Below, piece by piece: positions 18,321-26,157 of a stretch of DNA of 64,000 bases. Origin of the DNA: Pseudomonas sp. MM213. Lineage in GTDB: Bacteria > Pseudomonadota > Gammaproteobacteria > Pseudomonadales > Pseudomonadaceae. The position numbers and the translations under genes are program-made. A model generated the notes under the pieces. It was not told the origin of the DNA. It was given only the letters and a program-made list of their open reading frames with translations, and did no database searches. Positions within the stretch are counted from its first letter, which is position 1. Every line of letters begins with the position of its first letter. The stretch spans positions 3,410,001 through 3,474,000 of the forward strand of contig NZ_CP081943.1 of the NCBI RefSeq assembly GCF_020423045.1, in the 5' to 3' direction.

Positions 18321-20777
18321 ATGAACACAGTATCGATTTACCGTGATGGCGAAGCCGTGCCCGTTATTCGGGGCGCCGCTCGCCCTTATCCATGGCGGCG
18401 GCGAACCACAGTGGCGTTGCTGCTGAGCAATGCGCTGATGGTGCTCGACGCCCACGGTGAGGCATCGTTCGACAAGGACACGTTGCTGCAGCGCGGCATC
18501 GATCCGGCGCTGGCGACGTTGCTGATGCAGGCGCCGCAGTTCACGGCCGGCCGGCACCCGGTCACGCTCACCGTCAACGGTCAGCGCCATGGCCGGGTCG
18601 ACGTCACGTTCAATCGCGAAGGGGCGTTGTGCTTCGATCGCGCGCTGCTCGATGCGGCGAACCTCACGGTGCCCGCGCTTACGCTGGACGAGGGTCAGTG
18701 CCACGATTTTCTTGGCTCCGCGCCGCAGGCCGTCATCGAACCGGACCCCGCGAACCTCGCCCTGTCGTTGATCGTGCCCACCGACGCGATACGCCCCACG
18801 GCCCGGGATTTTTCCGGTTACCAAACCGGGGGTATTGCCGGTTTGATCAACTACGACGTCACCGGTTTGCACAGCCGTTCAGGAGACAGTTCGAGCCGCT
18901 ACGCCTCGGCCAACACCGAACTCGGTTTCAATGCTGGTGACTGGATCGTGCGCAGCCGTCAGGTACAGACCTGGCAGGATGACATTTCCCGCACCACGCA
19001 CATTGCGGCCTATGCCCAGCGCACTTTCGCCAGCCAGGAAGCGGTGCTGCAGGCGGGTCAGATCAACCTCTACAACCCGGTGCTCGCCGGTGCGCAGATC
19101 ACCGACGTGCAAGTGCTGAACGAGCAAGCGCTGCAGGTCGAAGGGCAAAGCGCGGTCATTGAAGGGATCGCCAACAGTCAGGCACAGATCGAGGTTCGCC
19201 AGAACGGTTCGCTGATCCATTCCACGGTGGTGCCCGCCGGCCCGTTCGCGCTCACCAACGTGCGACGGCTCAACACGCGTTCCGACGTGGAAGTCACGAT
19301 CAAGGAGGCCGATGGCAGCGAGCGCAGTTTTACCGTGCAGGCCGCGATGCTGGGGGTCAGTTTGCCTGCGCCCGGTTATTCGCTGGGGGCCGGTCAGGTG
19401 CGCAGCATCGGTGATTCACAGAGTGACGATCCCTGGGTGATCAGCGGCGGCTGGAGCGGTGCGCTCACCCCGCAAGTGTTGCTCAGCGCCGGCCTGACCG
19501 GCGCCGCCGACTATCGCGCGGCAGGCGCCAGCGTCGGCCTGTTGCCCTCGCCCGCCACCCAGGTGCAAGCCACGCTGACCGGCGCGCACGCCAGCGGCAA
19601 GCAAGCCAGTCAGGGATTTCAGGCGGACCTGAGCGTCTCGCACCGGTTGAGCGAACAGTGGGCGTTCAATGCCGGCAGCTCTTACCGAACACTCGGCTAC
19701 CGGGAACTGGAAGAGGCGGTATTCGACAACACGTCCGACAACAGCAACTCCCGTTACCGCGATCAGCAAAGCGCGGCCCTGTCGTGGTCGCACCCATGGC
19801 TCGGCGCCTTCAGCAGCGGCTTCAGCCGTTCCAGTTCGTTCGACGGCCAAAGCAGCAGCCGCGCCCTCGCCTCCTGGGGCACCAGCATCGCTGGCGTGTC
19901 GGTCTCGGCGACCGCCGAATGGCAGGTCAGCGGCGCCAGCCGCAACGATGACAGCGTCTACCTGAACCTCAGCATTCCGCTGGGCGAGAACCGCCGGGCG
20001 CGCACCTGGGTGCGCAGTTCCGCTGGCGAGTACCGCAGCGGCGTCGGCTTGAGTGAGCGGGTCAACGATCAGCTGGGTTACCGGGTCGGCGTCGAACACG
20101 ACACCCGCGACAAACAGGTGCAATCCACGGCTGGCGTTTCACTGCTGCCGCGCTACGCCCAACTCGATCTCAACTACACCCGCGCCGACGATGAACGCTC
20201 CAGCTATCAGGCCAGCGCTCGCGGCGGCGCGGTGTTGCACGGCGGTGGTTTGACGCTGTCGCCGTACCCGGTGAGCGACACCTTTGCCCTGCTGTCCGTG
20301 GGCGACATGGGTTCGATCAAAGTGTCGACGCCCAGTGGGCCGGTGTGGACCGACTGGCAAGGTCAGGCGGTGATCCCGCAAGTGGCGGCGTACGGCCGCA
20401 GCCCGGTGGAAGTCGACACCAAAACCCTGCCGCGCAACGCCGACATTCACAACGGGCTGGCGGTGATTTCGGCCGGTCGCGGCGCCGTCGACACCGTTGA
20501 GTTCGGCATCACGATGACCCGTCGAGCCTTGCTCAAGGCCACCACCGCCAACGGCGCGCCCCTGCCACGCGGGGCCGCCGTGAACACCGAGGACGGTGAA
20601 TTCGTGACCCTGGTGCAGGACGGCGGACTGGTGTTTTTGCCCAACGTCCTCGACCGCCGCGCGCTGTGGATCAGCGCGCCGGGGCTGGAGCGTTGCGAAC
20701 TGCGCTTCGAACTGCCCGCCGACGCGGACACCAACGCGTACTACGAAACCGCCCCCGCCAAGTGCCGAGCCCTCTGA
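18321..20777 (+). CDS. Outer-membrane fimbrial usher
   Basis: An 818-residue outer-membrane pore and assembly platform for fimbriae. A short cytosolic-like lead (MNTVSIYRDGEAVP) precedes a hydrophobic stretch (about 30-44) as an atypical signal sequence. An N-terminal periplasmic domain (about 45-140) is followed by a beta-barrel with many aromatic/Gly strands (YSLGAGQVRSIGD, RSSSFDGQSSSRALASWGT, YRSGVGLSERVNDQLGYRVG), a plug-like insertion near residues 220-320, and a C-terminal carboxypeptidase-like domain with paired Cys. A GTG at 18312 in the same frame is an alternative start. It is the only usher in the window. Confidence 0.92.
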   Translation: MNTVSIYRDGEAVPVIRGAARPYPWRRRTTVALLLSNALMVLDAHGEASFDKDTLLQRGIDPALATLLMQAPQFTAGRHPVTLTVNGQRHGRVDVTFNREGALCFDRALLDAANLTVPALTLDEGQCHDFLGSAPQAVIEPDPANLALSLIVPTDAIRPTARDFSGYQTGGIAGLINYDVTGLHSRSGDSSSRYASANTELGFNAGDWIVRSRQVQTWQDDISRTTHIAAYAQRTFASQEAVLQAGQINLYNPVLAGAQITDVQVLNEQALQVEGQSAVIEGIANSQAQIEVRQNGSLIHSTVVPAGPFALTNVRRLNTRSDVEVTIKEADGSERSFTVQAAMLGVSLPAPGYSLGAGQVRSIGDSQSDDPWVISGGWSGALTPQVLLSAGLTGAADYRAAGASVGLLPSPATQVQATLTGAHASGKQASQGFQADLSVSHRLSEQWAFNAGSSYRTLGYRELEEAVFDNTSDNSNSRYRDQQSAALSWSHPWLGAFSSGFSRSSSFDGQSSSRALASWGTSIAGVSVSATAEWQVSGASRNDDSVYLNLSIPLGENRRARTWVRSSAGEYRSGVGLSERVNDQLGYRVGVEHDTRDKQVQSTAGVSLLPRYAQLDLNYTRADDERSSYQASARGGAVLHGGGLTLSPYPVSDTFALLSVGDMGSIKVSTPSGPVWTDWQGQAVIPQVAAYGRSPVEVDTKTLPRNADIHNGLAVISAGRGAVDTVEFGITMTRRALLKATTANGAPLPRGAAVNTEDGEFVTLVQDGGLVFLPNVLDRRALWISAPGLERCELRFELPADADTNAYYETAPAKCRAL

Positions 20778-20787
20778 GGATGACTTC

Positions 20788-21930
20788 ATGAACCTGTCAC
20801 GCTATTTGCTGCTGACCCTCGCGCCCCTGGCACTGAGCGGACTCACGCCACTGGCCTCGGCGTCCACCGATGACTGTCAGTTCAGCCTGAGCCAGCCGGT
20901 GCTCGATTACGGCTTGATGAACCGTGCGATCCGCCCCGATGCGGCAGCGGAACGACACCTCGGCGAGCGCCCGTTCAGCCTGACCCTGAGCTGTGCGCAG
21001 CCCATCGACATGAGCCTGTTCTACCGGGCAATGGCCGCGACCGCCGAACGCTTTCACTTTGCCGAACGCGGCAGTTATCAGGTACGCATTCGCGACGCCG
21101 TGCTCGACGGCCAGTCGGTGGAGATCGGCTTGATTGCCGGGGCCGGTCAGCCACCGTCCAAAACGGCATCGAACCTGATCTGGCGACCGGAACACGGGAT
21201 CGTGCCGGTGCAGGCCGGCGTGCCGGTACAGGGGCGCAGTTTCTCGGCGCAACTTGAGCTGACCGCCTGGGTTCAAGAGCAAGGCATGCAGGTGCGTGAC
21301 GCGGTGACCTGGGAAGCGTTTGGGGTGTTCGATGCCATCGGCGCCGGACGCACCCGCGAGACAACCTTGCGCGCCCGTTTCGCTCCGGCGGCCTGCGAGC
21401 CGGTGCTGTCCAACGGCGGCGTGGTCGACTTTGGCACCCTATCGAAAAAAGACCTCAACGCGGACAAGGACACGCGCCTGCCACCCAGATCGTTGACGCT
21501 GATGGTCGGCTGCGACGCACCGGCCTCCTTCGCCTTGATCATGCATGACAACCGCTCAGGTTCGGCGACGCTCAACAGCGAAATTGACTACGGCCTGGGC
21601 AAAGACAGTCGCGGCAACAGGATTGGCCGCTATTCACTGAGCGTCGACCCGGCAAACGCTAATGCCGACGGCTTTGCCCGCCTCTATCGAATCGACTCCT
21701 CCACCGCCGGCACTGCCTGGAGCACCGGCAGCGCCAACCCGATCCCCATCGGCCAGACCCGTTACCTGGCGTTCACCGACAGCGCCGGCAGCAACGCCGG
21801 CCCGGTGCTGATCCAGAACCTCAGCACCACGGTGACCGTGGACGCCGTCATCGCCCCCACCAACAGCCTGGATTTGAGCACCGCCATCGAGCTCGATGGC
21901 GCGGGGACGATCGAGATTATTTACCTGTAA
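20788..21930 (+). CDS. Two-domain DUF1120 protein, probable fimbrial tip adhesin
   Basis: A 380-residue exported protein 10 bp after the usher. After a signal peptide (about 1-25, ending PLASA), the mature chain begins STDDCQFSL, so a Cys follows at once with no donor-strand extension. The N-terminal domain (about 26-195) has its own Cys pair; the C-terminal domain (about 200-380) is a DUF1120 pilin domain with FAPAACEPVLSNGGVVDFGTL and the closing LDGAGTIEIIYL. A two-domain subunit lacking an extension is the layout of tip adhesins, which cap the fibre. Ligand unknown. Its pilin domain is closest to paralogue 6. Confidence 0.85.
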   Translation: MNLSRYLLLTLAPLALSGLTPLASASTDDCQFSLSQPVLDYGLMNRAIRPDAAAERHLGERPFSLTLSCAQPIDMSLFYRAMAATAERFHFAERGSYQVRIRDAVLDGQSVEIGLIAGAGQPPSKTASNLIWRPEHGIVPVQAGVPVQGRSFSAQLELTAWVQEQGMQVRDAVTWEAFGVFDAIGAGRTRETTLRARFAPAACEPVLSNGGVVDFGTLSKKDLNADKDTRLPPRSLTLMVGCDAPASFALIMHDNRSGSATLNSEIDYGLGKDSRGNRIGRYSLSVDPANANADGFARLYRIDSSTAGTAWSTGSANPIPIGQTRYLAFTDSAGSNAGPVLIQNLSTTVTVDAVIAPTNSLDLSTAIELDGAGTIEIIYL

Positions 21931-22013
21931 CACCCAACCCGATCCTGCTGGATCCGAGGCGCAGTTGAGCGGCTCGGGGCAGTCAGGACAACAACAATAG
22001 AAGTGAGTAAGAA

Positions 22014-22637
22014 ATGATTAAAAAGTACTTTGCAGCACTCTCCGCCATCGCGTTGATTGGTGTTGCGCCTTATGCGCTGGCTGCGTCGAGCACTGATTTG
22101 ACGGTGACCGGCCTTATCACCCCGAACGCATGCACGCCGACGCTTTCCGGTGGCGGGATCGTCGATCATGGCAAGCTTTCAGCCAAAGACCTGCAACTGG
22201 ACAATCCTACGCGACTGCCGCTCGAGACAGTGCAGCTAGCTGTGAACTGTGACGCAGCGACCGCGTTCAGGCTGTTACCGACTGATAACAGACGCGGCAC
22301 AGCTGATGCTAACTACGATTACGGCCTGGGCTTTATCAATGGTGATCAAAAGCTTGGAGGTTTCAACCTAAACATCATGACACCCATGGCAGATGGTGTT
22401 GCTGTGCAGCCGTTGGTGTCCGCGACCAATGGAAGTACTTGGTTCGCAAGCTCTATTCTGAATCCTTCACAGCTCTCGGCATTCGGTGCTGTAGGGGGAC
22501 CGACCACGCCAATTGCCATCAAGGATCTGCAGACAGAACTTAGGGTCCGGACTGTAATTGCCCGCGCCGACTCACTGGACCTGACCAACGAAGTCGCTCT
22601 CGACGGCTCGGTCACCATCACCATCGCCTACCCATAA
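22014..22637 (+). CDS. DUF1120 fimbrial pilin-like protein (paralogue 4)
   Basis: A 207-residue exported pilin-like protein. The signal peptide (1-23) ends PYALA, then ASSTDLTVTGLITPNACTP. Cysteines lie in NACTP and VNCDAA; DNRRGTADANYDYGLGF and the C-terminus LDGSVTITIAYP match the family. Its local G+C appears lower in the central variable region than at the ends, which fits diversification of a surface-exposed part. It is followed by a 9-bp stem-loop. Confidence 0.9.
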   Translation: MIKKYFAALSAIALIGVAPYALAASSTDLTVTGLITPNACTPTLSGGGIVDHGKLSAKDLQLDNPTRLPLETVQLAVNCDAATAFRLLPTDNRRGTADANYDYGLGFINGDQKLGGFNLNIMTPMADGVAVQPLVSATNGSTWFASSILNPSQLSAFGAVGGPTTPIAIKDLQTELRVRTVIARADSLDLTNEVALDGSVTITIAYP

Positions 22638-22650
22638 CCCCGTAGCCGAC

Positions 22651-22677
22651 CTTGCCCGAGGTCACGCTTCGGGCAAG
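22651..22677 (+). other. Intercistronic stem-loop after pilin 4
   Basis: Perfect 9-bp inverted repeat CTTGCCCGA/TCGGGCAAG with a 9-nt loop and no T run, located between paralogue 4 and the frameshifted paralogue 5. Confidence 0.5.
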
Positions 22678-22715
22678 GGCTGATTCCGCTCACCAGACAC
22701 AGCGAAACCTGTCCC

Positions 22716-23338
22716 ATGAAAATAATTCCACACGCACTGACGATGGCGCTCATCGTCCTGACCTCGCCCCTCACCTTCGCCGCCTCGTCGACGGACCTGA
22801 CGGTCACAGGCCTCATCACCCCGAATGCTTGCACACCAACATTGGCCGACGGCGGCAACATCGACATCGGTAAAGTCCCTGTAAAGAACCTCAATCCAAT
22901 CGCAAACACGGAAGTAGGCAACCACTACATGTCGTTCAACGTTAACTGCGAGGCACCGGTCGTGTTCGCAGTGAAGTCCATCGACAATAGACCCAATACA
23001 AACATAGCTTCCCCTCTTTTTTTGGCGTGGGCTTGACCCCCGCGGACGAAAAGCTGGGTTACTTCTGGCCATACGTCGCCAACCTGCAAGCGGACGGTCT
23101 GCGTGCAGACGCTATTCGATCGAGTGACGGCGGAGGAAGCTGGACCCGCGCCACCACCATCAACTCGAATGAACTTCTGGCAACAAGCACTATCGGCAAC
23201 ACCACCCCCATAGCAGTAAAAGATCTCTCAATGCTTCTGTGGATCAATACCTTCATTGCTCGCGCCGATAGCCTGACTCTGACTGAGGAAGTGCCCATCG
23301 ATGGCTCCATGACGCTTGAAATCAAGTACCTCCCCTGA
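22716..23338 (+). pseudogene. DUF1120 pilin gene interrupted by a frameshift at a T7 tract (paralogue 5)
   Basis: The first frame (from ATG 22716) encodes a signal peptide (1-22, ending PLTFA), ASSTDLTVTGLITPNACTP and the second Cys in VNCEA. It then runs into CCT CTT TTT TTG GCG TGG GCT TGA at 23013-23036. Adding one T to the run of seven (23017-23023) restores the family pattern FFGVGL and joins the frame GLTPADEKLGYFW through to IDGSMTLEIKYLP at 23338. The repaired product is 207 residues, exactly the family size. As written the protein is truncated to 106 residues. A sequencing error, a recent mutation or slipped-strand phase variation would all look like this. Confidence 0.85.
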
Positions 23339-23344
23339 GTCAAC

Positions 23345-23393
23345 GCGCTGAGCCGCTCGAACGACAGTTTCGGTAAAGGGACCGGCTCAGCGC
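23345..23393 (+). other. Intercistronic long stem-loop after pilin 5
   Basis: Perfect 11-bp inverted repeat GCGCTGAGCCG/CGGCTCAGCGC with a 27-nt loop and no T run, between paralogues 5 and 6. Confidence 0.5.
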
Positions 23394-23461
23394 CGACAGG
23401 TGCCTTTGGCTCCGCAGACTCCCGGCACAGGCAGAAAAAACAACGAAAAGGATTTTCACAA

Positions 23462-24112
23462 ATGAATCGTTACTTCGCTGTCTTCGCGACAACCTTGCTC
23501 ATCAGCACCACCCAACACACCTTCGCGGCGTCCACCGTTGACCTGACCGTCAAAGGCACCCTCACCCCGCTCGCCTGCACACCGATGCTGTCCAACAACG
23601 GCCTCGTCGACTACGGAAAAATCTCCCGGCAGGACCTCAGCGTCGACAAACGCACGCGACTGCGCGACCAAACGCTCGACCTCACTATTCAGTGCAATGC
23701 GCCCGCGCGTTTTGCCTTGCTGATGCGCGACAACCGCGACGGCTCGGCGATCGTCAACAGCGAGATTTACTACGGCCTGAACCACGACCACAGCCACAAT
23801 AAAATCGGCTTGTATTCACTGAACTTCGATCCGGCCAGCACCGTGGTGGACGACCTGACGCAGGTCTATCGAACTGATTCCACCACGGGCGGCAAGGCCT
23901 GGAGTTCGTCGAACAGCCAGGCCATTCCGATTGGCGCCCGAAGTTATCTCGGATTCACTGACATTGCCGGGAGCAGCGCCGGCCCGATTGCCATCCGCAC
24001 GCTGACCAGCCGGGTGACGGTGGAAACGGTCATCGCGCCCACCTCCGAGCTGGACCTCAGCGCTGAGGTGCAGCTCGACGGTTCGGCAACGCTGGACGTT
24101 GTTTACCTGTAG
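23462..24112 (+). CDS. DUF1120 fimbrial pilin-like protein (paralogue 6)
   Basis: A 216-residue exported pilin-like protein ending the locus. The signal peptide (1-22) ends QHTFA, then ASTVDLTVKGTLTPLACTP; the second Cys lies in IQCNAP. From about residue 40 on it closely follows the pilin domain of the tip protein (shared patterns SEI.YGL, IG.YSL, YRTDS/YRIDS, AIPIG/PIPIG, YLGFTD/YLAFTD and VIAPT), far more than it resembles the other paralogues. It may be the adaptor subunit next to the tip, or derive from a copy of that domain. The ribosome-binding site AAAAGGA lies upstream. Confidence 0.9.
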   Translation: MNRYFAVFATTLLISTTQHTFAASTVDLTVKGTLTPLACTPMLSNNGLVDYGKISRQDLSVDKRTRLRDQTLDLTIQCNAPARFALLMRDNRDGSAIVNSEIYYGLNHDHSHNKIGLYSLNFDPASTVVDDLTQVYRTDSTTGGKAWSSSNSQAIPIGARSYLGFTDIAGSSAGPIAIRTLTSRVTVETVIAPTSELDLSAEVQLDGSATLDVVYL

Positions 24113-25420
24113 TCAGACCTTTTCGCTGACCACCTGCACGTACAGCGAACGCCCGGCACCGAGGCCGGCAAGGATGGCGCCGAGGCCGATCACAGCGAAG
24201 ATCCAGCCCACGGCATTCCAGCCGCCGGTCCAGTCATGCACGATGCCGACCGCGAACGGCCCCATGGACGCCAGGGTGTAACCGAAGCCCTGGGCCATGC
24301 TCGACAGGTTGGCCGCCACGTGCGAGTCCCGCGAGCGCAAGACAATCAGGGTCAACGCCAGGCTGAACGTTCCGCCCTGCCCCAGGCCGAGCAGGATCGC
24401 CCAGCCCCACAGGCCTTCGATGGGTGCATAAAGGCAACCGAACAGACCGCCGAGGGTCAGCGCCATGACGATGACGATCGCCAGGCGCTGATCCTTGCCG
24501 CGCGTCGCCAGCCACGGTGCGGCCAGCGAACTGGCGAGTTGAACGATCACCGAACCCGACAGCACCAGCCCGGCCTGGGTTGGCGTCAGGCCGCGACCGA
24601 TCAGGATCGATGGCAACCAGCCGAACACGATGTACGCCAAGGACGATTGCAGGCCCATGTACAAGGTCACTTGCCAGGCCAACGGGTCACGCAACAGACC
24701 GCGAACCCGGTAAGCCACGTTGTGGGAGCCGTGTTTCTGACCGACTTGCGGCAACCAGAACATCGCCGCCACCAGTGCCGGAATCACCCAGAAGCCGAGG
24801 CCCAATGCCCAGCTCTTGTCGAAGTGTTCGCTCAACGGCACGGTTGCGCCCGCCGCCATCGCCGCCCCCAGGCACAGGGCCATGGTATAGACGCCGGTCA
24901 TGGTCCCGGCGTGTTTGGCGAAGTCGCGTTTGACAATGCCTGGCAGCAGAACGCCGATCACGCCGATGCTCGCACCGGCCAGCACACTGCCGCCAAACAG
25001 GCCGATTTCACCGAACGAACTGCGCAGAATGATCCCGCCGGCCAATGTCAGAAGGATGCCCAACACCACGCGCTCAGCGCCGAAACGTCGCGCCAGAATC
25101 GGCGCCAACGGCGCAAAAAGACCGAGGCACAGCACTGGCAACGTCGTCAGCAAACCGGCCTGCGCCGCCGACAGGCCCAGGCTTTTCGAGACCTCGCTGA
25201 GCATCGGCGCCATGCTCGACAGCGCCGGACGCAAGTTCAGCGCGACCAGAATCAGCCCCAGCAACAACAGCCACGGTCGGCGCAGGATTGGCTGGCTTTG
25301 CTGGACCTGTTCGTCATCGGCCTCGGCGTCGATCAGCAGCTCTTCGAGCTCCGCCGTGCGTTTGGCTTCGGTGATCGTACTGTGGCTGCTGGACATGGCG
25401 TTCTCGGTTTCAAGGTTCAT
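24113..25420 (-). CDS. MFS transporter, CynX/NimT family
   Basis: A 435-residue inner-membrane transporter with 12 predicted helices. The first 45 residues form an acidic cytosolic tail, unusually long for the family; the first helix begins at WLLLLGLILVALNLRPALS, whose NLRPALS motif is typical of CynX/NimT proteins (cyanate or 2-nitroimidazole transport). Substrate here is unknown. Its ATG at 25420 lies inside the end of the upstream GntR gene (11-bp overlap, GAGG ahead), so regulator and transporter form one translationally coupled operon. Confidence 0.9.
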   Translation of the reverse strand: MNLETENAMSSSHSTITEAKRTAELEELLIDAEADDEQVQQSQPILRRPWLLLLGLILVALNLRPALSSMAPMLSEVSKSLGLSAAQAGLLTTLPVLCLGLFAPLAPILARRFGAERVVLGILLTLAGGIILRSSFGEIGLFGGSVLAGASIGVIGVLLPGIVKRDFAKHAGTMTGVYTMALCLGAAMAAGATVPLSEHFDKSWALGLGFWVIPALVAAMFWLPQVGQKHGSHNVAYRVRGLLRDPLAWQVTLYMGLQSSLAYIVFGWLPSILIGRGLTPTQAGLVLSGSVIVQLASSLAAPWLATRGKDQRLAIVIVMALTLGGLFGCLYAPIEGLWGWAILLGLGQGGTFSLALTLIVLRSRDSHVAANLSSMAQGFGYTLASMGPFAVGIVHDWTGGWNAVGWIFAVIGLGAILAGLGAGRSLYVQVVSEKV

Positions 25421-26069
25421 TGATCAACTGCCTCGACAAGGCTTTCGCGCGTTCCGGGTCGCGTTGCTCGACGGCATCGAGCAATTCGATATGCAGGTCG
25501 AACACTTCCTGGCGGCGTGGCGTGACGCTCAAGGTCTGGCGCAGTTGTGCGCCGACGACGCTGGAGAAATAGCGATACAACTCGCTGAGGGTGGGGTTGT
25601 GCGCGGCGTCTACCAGACGACGGTGAAACACCAGGTCGCAGGCGATGTAGCTGTCGAGATCGCCGTGGTAGTGATCACCGCTGACGTTGAGCGCTTCACG
25701 CAAGGCCACGAGGTCTTCGTCGGTCCTGCGCAGCGCGGCAAGGCCGATGGCCTCGACTTCAAGGATGTGCCGGGTTTCCCTGGCCTGCTCAAGCGAGCAG
25801 CGCGACAACGCTTTCAGGGTGTCCAGCGGATCGATCACCGCCCGCAGATAGCTGCCGTCGCCCTGACGGATTTCGATCAAACCGGAAAACGCCAACACGC
25901 GCATGGCTTCGCGGACAGTGTTGCGGCTGATGCCCAATTCGGCAGACAGCTCGGGTTCGGTGGGCAGGCGCTGACCGACAGACCAGACGCCTTCGGTGAT
26001 ACGCAGGCGCAACTGGTCCAGAGCCTGATCAACCAGGGAACGTTTAATGAGTGGAGACATGTCTGACAT
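25410..26069 (-). CDS. FadR-family GntR transcriptional regulator
   Basis: A 219-residue regulator. The winged helix (about 15-75) has LPTEPELSAELGISRNTVREAMRVL followed by the wing IEIRQGDGSYLRA. The C-terminal FCD domain is all-helical (ETRHILEVEAIGLAALRRTDEDL, CDLVFHRRLVDAAHNPTL, then the metal-binding type HIELLDAVEQRD). The start ATG 26069 has AAAGGGCG about 8 nt ahead, better than the ATG at 26090. A palindrome just upstream (26083-26101) is a likely autoregulatory operator. It probably controls the coupled MFS gene; ligand unknown. Confidence 0.92.
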   Translation of the reverse strand: MSDMSPLIKRSLVDQALDQLRLRITEGVWSVGQRLPTEPELSAELGISRNTVREAMRVLAFSGLIEIRQGDGSYLRAVIDPLDTLKALSRCSLEQARETRHILEVEAIGLAALRRTDEDLVALREALNVSGDHYHGDLDSYIACDLVFHRRLVDAAHNPTLSELYRYFSSVVGAQLRQTLSVTPRRQEVFDLHIELLDAVEQRDPERAKALSRQLINEP

Positions 26070-26082
26070 AAGATTCGCCCTT

Positions 26083-26101
26083 TCATCCAATCATAGGATG
26101 A
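26083..26101. promoter_or_regulatory. Palindromic operator candidate of the FadR-type regulator
   Basis: Perfect palindromic arms TCATCC and GGATGA separated by 7 bp, 14 bp upstream of the regulator start. A second, smaller palindrome TGAC-N6-GTCA follows at 26108-26121. Position and symmetry fit binding by a GntR dimer. Confidence 0.55.
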
Positions 26102-26157
26102 ATTTTTTGACATGTTAGTCAGCATCACCCCACAGGGCAAACGGTTTACACAAACCC

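Noticed and set aside
24236..25423. A 395-codon plus-strand frame across the MFS gene
   Set aside because: Antisense to a gene with clear CynX/NimT motifs; Gln/Arg/His-rich shadow.
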